Assembly (NCBI RefSeq): GCF_030867145.1
Contig: NC_134441.1
Span: 7,256,992 to 7,320,991 of the forward strand
Direction: 5' to 3'
Length of the DNA: 64,000 nucleotides
DNA from: Opisthocomus hoazin
Lineage: Eukaryota; Chordata; Aves; Opisthocomiformes; Opisthocomidae
Part shown: positions 48,498-64,000 of the stretch, piece by piece
Position numbering within the stretch: position 1 is the first letter of the stretch
Layout: every line of letters begins with the position of its first letter
Program-made: the position numbers and the translations under genes
The notes under the pieces: model-generated
The model's input: the letters and a program-made list of their open reading frames with translations, nothing else
What the model was told of the DNA's origin: nothing
Database searches by the model: none

Positions 48498-49372
48498 CCG
48501 GGGGCAATTAGCGCCGGGCAATTAGCGCCGGGCAACGGGGACTGTGAAATGGGCACCATGCACTGGGCACCGTGCAATTAGCGCCGTGTAATTAGCGCTG
48601 TGCAACGGGCACCGTGCAATGGGACCGTGAAATGGGCACCATGCACTGGGCACCGTGCAATTAGCGCTGGGCAATTAGCGCTGTGCAATGGGCACCGTGC
48701 AATGGGACTGTGAAATGGGCATCATGCACTGGGCATCGTGCAATTAGCACCGGGCAATTAGCCCCGTGCAATGGGCACTGTGCAATTAGCGCCGTGTAAT
48801 TAGTGCCCTGCAATGGGCACCGTGCACTCAGCACTGTGCAATTAGTGCCATGTAATTAGTGCCCTGCAATGGGCACCATGCAATGGGCACCATGCACTGG
48901 GCATCGTGCAATTAGTGCTGTGCAATTAGTGCTGTGCAATCAGCGCTGTGCAATTAGCACCGTGCAACGGGCACCCTGCAATGGGCACTGTGCACTCAAC
49001 ACCATGCAATTAGTGCCGTGTAATTAGTGCCATGCAATGGGCGCCGTGCAATGGGCATCATGCACTGGGCACTCAACACCATGCAATTAGCGCCATGCAA
49101 TTAGTGCCATGCAATTAGCACGGTGCAACGGGCACCCTGCAATGGGCACTGTGCACTCAACACCGTGCAATTAGTGCCGTGTAATTAGTGCCCTGCAATG
49201 GGCACCCACGCACTGGGCATCCTGCAATCAGCGCCGTGCAATTAGGACCATGGTAATTAGCACCGTGCAATCGGCGCCGTGGAATGGGCACCATGCAATG
49301 GGCACGGGCACTCGGCACCGTCCAATCAGCGCCGTGCAACGGGCACCGCGCAATTAACACCACGCAATTAAC
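48498..49372. repeat. GTGCAATTAGCRCC array between HR and NUDT18
   Basis: Degenerate tandem array of 12-14-bp units: GTGCAATTAGCGCC, GTGTAATTAGCGCT and GGGCACCGTGCAATG. It contains about 20 CAATTA and six TAATTAG words. It is AT-rich compared with everything around it and stops right before the NUDT18 promoter. Confidence 0.9.
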
Positions 49373-49429
49373 CTCCACCGACCGCGCCACGCCACTCTGC
49401 GCCACCGGCCTTTCCCCGCCCCTCCCGGC

Positions 49430-49593
49430 CCCTTTTAAGGCCAAGCCCCGCCCCGCAGCCGCGCGGAGAAGCGGCGGCAGGGCTAACCAATGGGAAGCGA
49501 GCCTCCCTGGCAGCGCGGCCAATGGGCTGCGAGCTCGGCGGGCGGGGGCGGTGCCGCGGAGCCCCGGGACGCGGTGAGTCCGGGCGCATGCGC
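49430..49593 (+). promoter_or_regulatory. NUDT18: NUDT18 promoter and noncoding exon 1
   Basis: TATA-less promoter with a GC box (CCCCGCCCC near 49447), two CCAAT boxes (ACCAATGGGAAG near 49486 and GCCAATGGGCTG near 49518) and an NRF1 palindrome GCGCATGCGC at 49584-49593. A GTGAGT donor follows 49573. The matching acceptor precedes 51542, 20 bases before the ATG, so a noncoding first exon is likely. Confidence 0.7.
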
Positions 49594-49679
49594 GCAGCGA
49601 GGCGGGGGGGGCTGGGGGGCTCTGCGCCCCCTCCCTGCGCCCCTGCGCTCCCCTCCTGCCCCCCCAGCCCCGAACCCCT

Positions 49680-50335
49680 CCTGCGACCCCCAGCCCTGCG
49701 CTTGCTGCACCGAGCAGCCCCCCGACCCTTCTCCTATTGCACGCTGCGCGCCAAGCCCCCCCGCTGCACCCTGCAGCCCCCCAAACCCCTCCCCACTGCA
49801 GCCCCCCGAGCCCCTCGCCATCGTCCCCTGCCCCCCAACCCCCCCGCTGCATCCTGCAGCCCCCCCCCCAAACCCTTCCCCTGCTGCACCCAGCGACCCC
49901 CCAACCCTTCCCCATTGCCCCCTGTGCCCCAACGCCCCCACTGCACCCTGTAGCCCCCCCAAACCCTTCCCTATTGCCCCTGCAGCCCCCCAAACCCTTC
50001 CCCGCTGCACCCTGTAGCCCCCCAAACCCTTCCTTATTGCCCCCTGCAGCCCCCCAAACCCTTCCCCGCTGCAGCCTGCTCCCCAAACCCCCCGCTGCAC
50101 CCTGTAGCCCTCCCAAACCCTTCCCCATTGCCACCTGCCCCTCAGCTCCCCCACTGCACCCTATAGCCCCCCAAACCCTTCCCCGCTGCACCCTGCTCCC
50201 CAAACCCCCCCACCTGCACCCTGCAGCCCCCCCCAACCTTCCCCTGCTGCACCCAGAGACCCCCAGACCCTTCCCCATTGCCCCCTGCACCCCAAACCCT
50301 TCCCCATTGCCCCTGCAGCCCCCCCCCCAGCCCGT
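49680..50335. repeat. Minisatellite in NUDT18 intron 1 (AAACCCTTCCCC family)
   Basis: About 20 units of roughly 30 bp, CCCCCCAAACCCTTCCCC with GCTGCACCCTGTAGC or ATTGCCCCCTGCAGC. The consensus is nearly that of the array in HR intron 5, 5 kb away. Confidence 0.92.
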
Positions 50336-50559
50336 TCCCCGGGACCCCTCTCCCTAGCTCACCCCCCCAGCGCGGCCCGCCCTCCCTCCTCGGCCCCCGC
50401 GCCCCGCAGCCCGCTCTCCCCTGCCCCGCCGCACCCTGCAGCCCCCCTCGCCCCCGCAGCCCCCCGCGCCTCCCCCCCTGCGCGCCCCACGCTCGCAGCA
50501 GCCCTTCCCCTGCAGCGCCCTGCAGTCCAGCACCCCCTGGCCCCCCCAAACTGGTGACC

Positions 50560-51350
50560 CCTGGGCCAGCCCGCCCAGCACCCCGCAGCCCAGCCACCCC
50601 TTCTCCCCCAGCATCCCCCAGTCCAGCCGCCCCTGCTCCCCCAGTATCCCCCAGTCCAGCCACCCCTTGTCCCCAGTATCCCCCAGTCCAGCCGCCCCTG
50701 CTCCCCCAGCGTCCCCCAGTCTAGCCGCCCCTTTCCACCCAGTATCCCCAGTCTAGCCGCCCCTTCTCCCCCAGTATCCCCCAGTCTAGCCGCCCCTTCT
50801 CCCCCAGTATCCCCCAGTCCAGCCGCCCCTTTCCCCCCAGCGTCCCCCAGTCCAGCAAACCCTTTCCCCCCTCCCTCCTGCAGTCCAGCAAACCCTTCGC
50901 CTCCTTCGGCTTCCCCTGCGTCCTGCAGTCCAGCCAGCCCTTCCCCTACCGCAGCTCCCCCCGCATCCCCAAATCCAGCCAGCTCTTCCCCTACGCCCCC
51001 CTGGACGCCCCCCAGTCCAGCCAGCCCTTCCCCTCCTCTACCCCCCCGTGCCTCCCCAGTCCGGCCAGCCCTTCCACTACCGCAGCCCCCCCCGCCTCCC
51101 CAAGCCCAGAGACCCCTTCCCCTATTATTTCCCATCCTACACGCTCCAGTCCAGCCAGCCCTTCCCCTCCTGTGCCCCCCTGGGGGTCCCCCAGTCCGGC
51201 AGACCCTTTCCCTTCTGCCCCCCTTCCTGCATCGCGAAGGCCACCGAGCTCTTCCCTTGCTACGTCCCCCCCCCGCCCAGCAGACCCTTCCCCTCTTACA
51301 CCCCCCTCCACGTCCCCCAGTCCAGCAAACCCTTCCCTCCAGCCCCCCGC
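50560..51350. repeat. Minisatellite in NUDT18 intron 1 (CAGTCCAGC family)
   Basis: Units of about 30-36 bp built on CCCCCAGTCCAGCCGCCCCT, well ordered at 50600-50870 and decaying to the right into CCAGTCCAGCAAACCCTTCC. The long open frames here are repeat translation. Confidence 0.88.
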
Positions 51351-51561
51351 AGCCGTCGGGAGACCCCTTCCCGCACTGCACCTCCCCGTGCCCCCCGGAC
51401 CCCCTCCCTCACCGCCACCCCAGCCCAGCCAGCGCAGGGGCTCCCTGTCCCCCCGCTTGCACGTCTGGGGGGTGCCCTCCCCCCCCCAAAACCCCCGCCA
51501 CCCCCTGAGCCTGAGGGCTCTGCTCCCCCCTCCCCGCCCAGCCTGCGGGACCCCCGCTCCC

Positions 51562-53649
51562 ATGGGGGAGGCTCCGGTGGCCGAGCTGGATGCGGTGCTG
51601 GGTGGCGGCGGCTGGGACGTTGGGGGGAGCTTGGAGAGCCCCCCCAGACCCACCGACCCCATCCGCCTGGGGAGGAACGCCTGCTACGTCGTCCTGGCCG
51701 TGCTCTTCAACGAGGAGGTGAGGCAGCCCCCCCGTCCCCGCCCCGAGACCCCCACCCCGGCGGTGCCCGCTGCCCGCCCGACCCCTTCTCCGTCCCCACA
51801 GGACCGGGTGCTGCTGGTGCAGGAGGCCAAGGCCGAGTGCCGCGGGAGGTGGTACCTGCCGGCGGGGCGGATGGAGCCCGGCGAGGGCATCGTGGCCGCC
51901 ATGAGGAGGGAGGTGAAGGAGGAGACGGGGCTGGAGTGCGAACCCCTCACCTTGCTGGCGCTGGAGGAGAGGGGGCCGGCGTGGATCCGCTTCGCCTTCC
52001 TCGCACGCCCCACCGGTGCGTGCCTGGGCTGCCTGGTGCTCCGGAGGGGGGGTTGGGGGGCACGGGGCTCGCTTGGCACATCCCCAGCCAGCCCCGTGAT
52101 GGACATCGGTGTCCCCAAGGCAGCCCCAAGATGGGCATGGGTGTCCCCAGCCAGCCCCAAGATGGGCATGGGCGTCCCCAGGCAGCCCCGCAATGGGGCA
52201 TGGGTGTCCCCAGCCAGCCCCAAGATGGGCATGGGCGTCCCCAGGCAGCCCCGCAATGGGGCATGGGTGTCCCCAGCCAGCCCAAGATGGGCATGGGTGT
52301 CCCCAGCCAGCCCCAAGATGGGCATGGGTGTCCCCAGCCAGCCCCGTGATGGGCATGGGTGTCCCCAGGCAGCCCCAAGATGGGCATCAGCGTCCCCAGG
52401 CAGCCCCATGATGGACATGGGTGTCCCCAGCCAGCCCCATGATGGACATGGGTGTCCCCAGCCAGCCCTGTAACAGGGCATGGGTGTCCCCAGCCAGCCC
52501 CATGATGGACATGGGTGTCCTCAGCCAGCCCCATGATGGACATGGGTGTCCTCAGCCAGCCCCGTGTTGGGCATCAGTGTCTCCAGCCAGCCCCAAGATG
52601 GGCATGGGCGTCCCCAGGCAGCCCCCGTGATGGGCATGGGCGTCCCCAGGCAGCCCCATGATGGGCATGGGTGTCCCCAGCCAGCCCCTCGATGGGGCAT
52701 CGGTGTCCCCAGCCAGCCCTGTGATGGGACATCAGCGTCCCCAGCCAGCCCTGTGATGGGCATCCCCCAGCCAGCCCTGTGCCAAGGCATCGGTGTCCCC
52801 TGCCACCTCTGTGCCAGGCCATTGGCATCCCCTACCATGATGGGCATCAGAGTCCCGTGCCAGGGCATCGCTGTCCCCTGCCAGCACCATCACCAGCACT
52901 GGCGTCCCCCCACCAGCCCCGTGCTGGGGTCTCGGTGCCCCCACCAGCCCCGTGCCCGGTTGCTGGCACCCCTAGCCCAGCACCAGGGTCCCGCGTCCCC
53001 TGCCACCCCCGTGCCAGGGCATCGCTGTCTCCCTGCCCGCAGGTGGGACCCTGAAGACCCTGGAGGAGGCTGATGCCGAGTCCCTGCAAGCGACGTGGTG
53101 GGCTGGGGACCCCTGCGCGCTGCCGCTGCGAGCCCTGGACATCCTGCCCTTGCTGGACCTCGCCGCCCGCTACCGCCGCAGCCCCCCGCACCCCCCCGAC
53201 GCTGCCGCAGGACCTGCCCTGCGCCCAGCTCTGCTTACGGCTCCTGGTGGCCTTCGCCAACGACGCCGGGGACCTTTGGGTGCTGCTGGCCACGGCCGGG
53301 ACCCCCGGGACCCCCCGCCTGCCCGTGGTGGCCTGCGGCACGTCCCCGGCTGAGCTCCGCGGGGGGCTGCGCCTGGCTGCGCTGCGGCTGCTGCGGGACT
53401 GCCTGCCGCCGGACCCCCCGCCCGGGACCCCTGGGGCTGCTGGGGCTGCAGCACCGGGCTGGGGGTCCCGGGGGGGCCGATGGCGTCTGCTTCAACGTTC
53501 TGCTGAGCATCCCACCCGGCAGCCCCGCGGCTGGCCCCCCCGAGACGCGCAGGCCCCAGTTCCACTGGTGGCACGTGGAGGAGGAGAGCTTGAGGGGCCC
53601 AATCCTGCAGCGGCTCCGGGCTGCGGCCACCGTGCCCGTCCGCAGCTAG
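51562..53649 (+). CDS. NUDT18: NUDT18, 8-oxo-dGDP/8-oxo-GDP nudix phosphatase
   Basis: Nudix hydrolase that cleaves oxidised guanine nucleoside diphosphates, keeping them out of DNA and RNA. Three coding exons: 51562-51717, 51802-52015 and 53043-53649. The nudix box is in exon 2: [15 protein letters not shown] followed by [12 protein letters not shown], with the REVKEETG core intact. Upstream is [17 protein letters not shown]; downstream, [17 protein letters not shown] and [14 protein letters not shown]. Exon 3 needs two one-base shifts to stay aligned with human. One lies at the C runs 53182-53197, before [11 protein letters not shown]; the other at 53415-53420, before [11 protein letters not shown]. 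Both remove one C. Read that way the protein is 324 aa, human 323, ending VPVRS. Sequencing error in C runs is likelier than pseudogenisation. Intron 2 is a minisatellite. Confidence 0.9.
52100..52800. repeat. Minisatellite in NUDT18 intron 2
   Basis: About 20 units of 30-32 bp, GGTGTCCCCAGCCAGCCCCA plus AGATGGGCATG or TGATGGACATG. It decays to the right as far as about 53000. Confidence 0.93.
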
Positions 53650-53807
53650 AGCCCGGCAGTGGGCATGGGGGGAGGTCCGAGGGGACGCGTGGCCGGGGGT
53701 CCTGCCCGCAGCGCTGCAGGCGAGAACCCCAGGACGTCGCTGTCTGGGGCTGGGGGATGTTTCGGGTTCACTGTGGGTGGGGGGGGCTGAGAGCCAGCCA
53801 GAGCAGA

Positions 53808-53813
53808 AATAAA
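53808..53813 (+). terminator. NUDT18: NUDT18 poly(A) signal
   Basis: AATAAA 159 bp after the NUDT18 stop codon. Confidence 0.85.
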
Positions 53814-53949
53814 CCCGGCTGCTGCTTCTTGCACCCGCCCGGCTGCGGTTGAAGGTGGGGGGGATGGCGGGGGAGCGGGGACCCCAGCCTGGGGGGATGC
53901 TGGGGAGGGGGGGGAGCGGCGCTAGTGTCGACATTTCTGAGCTCACAGC

Positions 53950-53955
53950 TTTATT
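53950..53955 (-). terminator. FHIP2B: FHIP2B poly(A) signal
   Basis: AATAAA on the minus strand, about 510 bp after the FHIP2B stop. It faces the NUDT18 signal with only 136 bp between them, so the two transcripts end almost together. Confidence 0.85.
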
Positions 53956-54462
53956 ACAGCAGAGTCCCATCACCCAGGGGACGCGGTGCCCGGCTGTGCG
54001 GGGGGCTCGGGGGGTACCAGCCCTGCCAGGGACCCCCCCCCCACATGCACCCCCGTAGCCCGGGGCGGGGGGGGGGGGGAAATGATTGAGTCACCGCAGC
54101 TGAGGGGGTGGCATCGCAGGGGACAGCACGGTGCCCGCACCGCTGATTATTGCCCCAAAAAAACCCCAATCCTGCTTGAGGTCGGTGGGGGCTCGGGGGA
54201 GCGGGAGCCCACCACCCAGGAGGAAACGCAGCCCGGCTCCCTCTGCACCCGGCAGGGCCGCATCCTGCGCCGGGAAGGTGGCATCACCTCGGGCTTGGCC
54301 ACGGCCAAGGACTCTGCGCCTCCTCTTCCTCGCCGGGCGCCGCGAGGCCGATGTCCTGCCCGGGGTGCCACCGCCATGCCGGCTATCGGCACGTGGCGTG
54401 GGCCATCGCCGGCGGCCACCGCAGCCCGGCCGGAGAGGGGGTGCTCGGCGGGGAGCCACGGC

Positions 54463-61550
<7,088 letters not shown>

Positions 61551-61650
61551 GGCCGCGACCCACCGGCACCCGCACCCACCCCGCTCCCGGCCCCGCTGCG
61601 GTGGCTCCGCCCGGCGCTGGGCGGGGGGGGAGTGGGGGGGCGGCCCCGGC
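61551..61650 (-). promoter_or_regulatory. FHIP2B: FHIP2B promoter (GC-box, TATA-less)
   Basis: The 100 bp upstream of the FHIP2B ATG are CpG-rich, with GGCTCCGCCCGG and GGGCGGGGGG words typical of Sp1-driven housekeeping promoters. No TATA box is present. The next gene's poly(A) site lies only about 0.4 kb upstream. From about 61660 to 61740 GACGGCCCCGGGTCC repeats in tandem. Confidence 0.55.
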
Positions 61651-61965
61651 CCCGGGACCTCCCCCGACGGCCCCGGGTCCGGCCCCGGGACCTCCCCCGA
61701 CGGCCCCGGGTCCTCCCCCGACGGCTGCGGGTGCGGGGATGGGGCGCGGGTGGGGCTGGGGGCTGCGGGAAGGTGGAGAGGTGCCGGGCGGGGGTGGGGT
61801 GAGGGGTTTGGAAGGGTCTCTTACCCCTAAAAGTGCTCCGGGGGGGAGTCCTGGGGTGGGAACTGACCCCCGTGCGCCCCGGGATGGGGACCGCCCCCCC
61901 CCCAGCTCACCTCTTCCCGTGGCACAACTCCGCAGAAGCCAAATTTTATGATTTTTTTTTTTTTT

Positions 61966-61971
61966 TTTAAT
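61966..61971 (-). terminator. Probable poly(A) signal of the rightmost gene
   Basis: ATTAAA on the minus strand, followed by an A run and CATAAA. It is about 540 bp after the stop codon of the unrecognised gene. The 3' UTR between (61972-62505) includes an A/T-rich patch at 62330-62370. Confidence 0.5.
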
Positions 61972-62505
61972 CCTTAAAAAATAAAAGATGTTTCTACAAA
62001 AGAAGCCGCCGGAAAGCAGCCCAGGGCCCAGCCCCGGTCCTGCTGCAACCGGGTGCCCCCAAGCAGCCCCCACCGCCCCGCGTGCCCTCCCCACCCACCC
62101 CTGCAAGCGGGGGTCCCCGGGGGGGGGGACACACCAGAGGACCGTTTCCACCGGACCCGCACCCAAAACAGATCTGGCGGCTTGCGAGGCTGCAACCAGG
62201 AAACCAGTGCCCCCCAAACTGGGGGGTTTGGGGGTCTTTGCTGGGATGGGGGAGGAGGCAGCGAGCTGCGAGGGGGCTCGCCGCCCTCCGGTTTCGCGCC
62301 GCAGAAACTCGAAACGCGCGGTCGGGGAGTTTATATGCAGATAGACGTATATAAAAATATAGATGTGCGTAGCTGAGGCGTTGATGCTGACGGTTAAAAA
62401 CCAGGTACCGGGCTGGCCCCGCACGCTCCACGCGCGGCCCTCCGTCCCGCTGCGAGACCCCCGCGCCGGGCAGGGTCCTCTGCCCCGGGGCGGCCGCGGC
62501 GCTGC

Positions 62506-63951
62506 TCACATCGCCGTCTTCATCTCCCACTCCTGGCGAGCGGCCGAGACGGGCGGTCAGCCCCCCCCGGGGTCACGGTGCCCCCCACCCTGCCCGCCCC
62601 ACGCGCTCCCGGCCGGCACCTTTCTCTTCTGCAGCACGTTTCCCTTCTCCACGATGACCGGCGAGGGAGATGGCTTCAAGGCACTCTTGGCCGACGCCGT
62701 GCGCTTCAACAGCGGCGTGAGGAACGAGCCCTGCCGGAAAAACGGAGTGGGGAGCGGGGCGATGCTTGCCCTCCCCAAACCTTCCCGCTTTCTGCAGCCC
62801 CGGTGCCCGTTCCCGGTGCCCCCCACCTCGGAGGCGGCCGAGCTGGCCGTGGCGGCGATGTGGCCCTTCAGCGACTTCCCGATGGCCAGCAGGTTCATCT
62901 CGGAGCCGGCTTTCAGCCTGCCCTTCACTCGGCAGGCCTTCTCCAGCTGCCCCACCTTCTCCTCCAGCTTGGGGAAGGCTCTCTTCCCTGCGAGGACAGC
63001 GGGGACACTGCCAAGCCCGGGCACCCGTCCATCCCACCGGCTGCTCGGGTCGGGGCCAGGCACCCCCCGGCGCAGGGGCAGAGCCCCTCCGTGGTCCTAC
63101 CGATGAGGATATCCAGCCCATCCCGAGCCCCTTTCCTCTCCGGCAGCGTCAGGGTGCGCTGGGACCGGGAGACAACCTTGCTCCGGAGCTCGGGGCTCAC
63201 CTTCGCCCGCTGCGGGCTGGCCGCCCTGCCCCGGAGAGCTGCCGCCGGTGCTGGGGAGGAAGGGCGGAGGAAGGATGCTCGGGAGGAAGGGCAGACAACG
63301 CCATGGTCGTGGGCACGGCGGTTTCCCTCCCAGCACCTGGGGCTGGGGTGCACAGGGGGACCCCGCTGCTCCCCGGGATGGAGCATCCAGCCCCTGCTCA
63401 CCCGCCTGCGAGGACAGGGTGCTGCCCGCGGCACCCACGGGCAGCGCAGACACCGGTCTCCTCCGCCGCCCTGGCACTGCTCGGTCCAGGCTCTGCTGCT
63501 GCGGAAGGAAGCCCAGGAGAAGCCCGTGGGCAAGCAGAAGGTGGGAGTCCGTCCCCCTCGCCCCAGGGCTTGACTGGGGGGGCCATCGTCGGGGGGTTAC
63601 CAGCTGCTGCAGCCGCTCCGTGTTGGAGTAGAGGTCCTTGGGGGTCTTGGCTGGTGGGAGCTGCCCGGAGGGGTCGTCCATGTAGGCGTTGGGGGTCGGG
63701 ACACGGCGCAGCAGCAGCCCGCTGCAAGCAGGAGGGGGGGGTCCCATTACTGCCCGCGGCCCCGCAGCCGAGCATCTCCTCACCCCGCAGCATCTCCTCA
63801 CCCTGCAGCAGGGCAGCTGCTGGCATCGCCCAGCCTGGGGGTCTCGGCGCAGGGGCCGTCGCCGGCCGGCTCCTCTCCTCCCCTGGCCCGCAGGGTCTTC
63901 AGCCAGGCTTCCCTCTCCTCGTCCGAACGGGTCTGGCCCGGGGCAGAGGGT
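62506..63951 (-). CDS. Unrecognised gene, seven 3' exons
   Basis: I do not recognise this protein. Exons in transcript order: 63802-63951, 63601-63721, 63402-63498, 63101-63250, 62827-62987, 62620-62730 and 62506-62532. All have GT/AG limits and consistent phases, which makes a real gene very likely. About 270 residues are visible: SDEEREAWLKTLRA, then VPTPNAYMDDPSGQ and TPKDLYSNTERLQQL, a basic part (SPELRSKVVSRSQRTLTLPE), a short helical part (FPKLEEKVGQLEKACRVKGR), LLAIGKSLKGHIAATASS, SFLTPLLKRTASAKSALKPS and VIVEKGNVLQKRKEWEM. It is basic and Ser/Thr-Pro-rich without a membrane segment, suggesting a nuclear or cytoskeletal protein (inference). Human has DMTN here, but dematin's villin headpiece is absent. 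The 5' part lies beyond the window. Confidence 0.8.
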
Positions 63952-64000
63952 CTGGGCTCAGCAGGTCCCCCCGGTCGAGGGACCCCTGGGTGCCACGGGA

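Noticed and set aside
49157-50290. 377-codon minus-strand frame over the HR-NUDT18 interval
   Set aside because: It crosses two unrelated repeat arrays and the NUDT18 promoter; composition only.

Overview
This is vertebrate, almost certainly avian, nuclear DNA from a gene-dense, GC-rich region of microchromosome type. Eight truncated CR1 LINE copies, very high G+C, short introns and dense minisatellites point to a bird. The gene order is that of human 8p21.3, read in the reverse direction: BMP1 exon 1 (-), two tandem surfactant protein C genes (-), LGI3 (+), REEP4 (+), HR/hairless (+), NUDT18 (+), FHIP2B/FAM160B2 (-), and an unrecognised gene (-) where mammals have DMTN. Exon-by-exon reading gives intact proteins close to human lengths for LGI3 (550 aa), REEP4 (257 aa) and FHIP2B (709 aa). 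HR (about 1237 aa) and NUDT18 (about 324 aa) read well except for three one-base excesses, each in or beside a run of C.

Layout. 1-9.95 kb: BMP1 intron 1, exon 1 and upstream minisatellites. 9.95-13.3 kb: CR1 copies, a decayed Kunitz-like fragment and a minisatellite. 13.3-19.2 kb: two SFTPC paralogs, each with a TATA box; the left copy carries a very cysteine-rich cytosolic segment. 20.0-24.8 kb: LGI3, with repeats in intron 1 and in the 3' UTR. 25.7-29.5 kb: REEP4, with a 21-bp tandem array in its promoter and a CR1 abutting the acceptor of exon 5. 29.5-38.1 kb: intergenic, with a 1.6-kb VNTR. 38.1-48.3 kb: HR, whose 5' UTR exon holds an upstream ORF resembling human U2HR and whose penultimate region has a tandem array of duplicated 3' splice sites. 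48.5-49.4 kb: a CAATTA-rich array. 49.4-53.8 kb: NUDT18. 53.9-61.6 kb: FHIP2B, tail to tail with NUDT18. 61.9-64 kb: the 3' exons of the unrecognised gene.

These are neighbours by ancient synteny rather than a pathway: lung surfactant (SFTPC), secreted matrix processing and neural ligand (BMP1, LGI3), ER shaping (REEP4), nuclear corepressor (HR), nucleotide clean-up (NUDT18) and endosomal trafficking (FHIP2B). The most notable points are the Cys-rich SFTPC paralog, the bird U2HR-like uORF and the HR tandem splice-acceptor array. No virus-like element, CRISPR array, tRNA or rRNA was seen. Exon limits were read by eye from splice signals and homology remembered from human proteins; no alignment was run.
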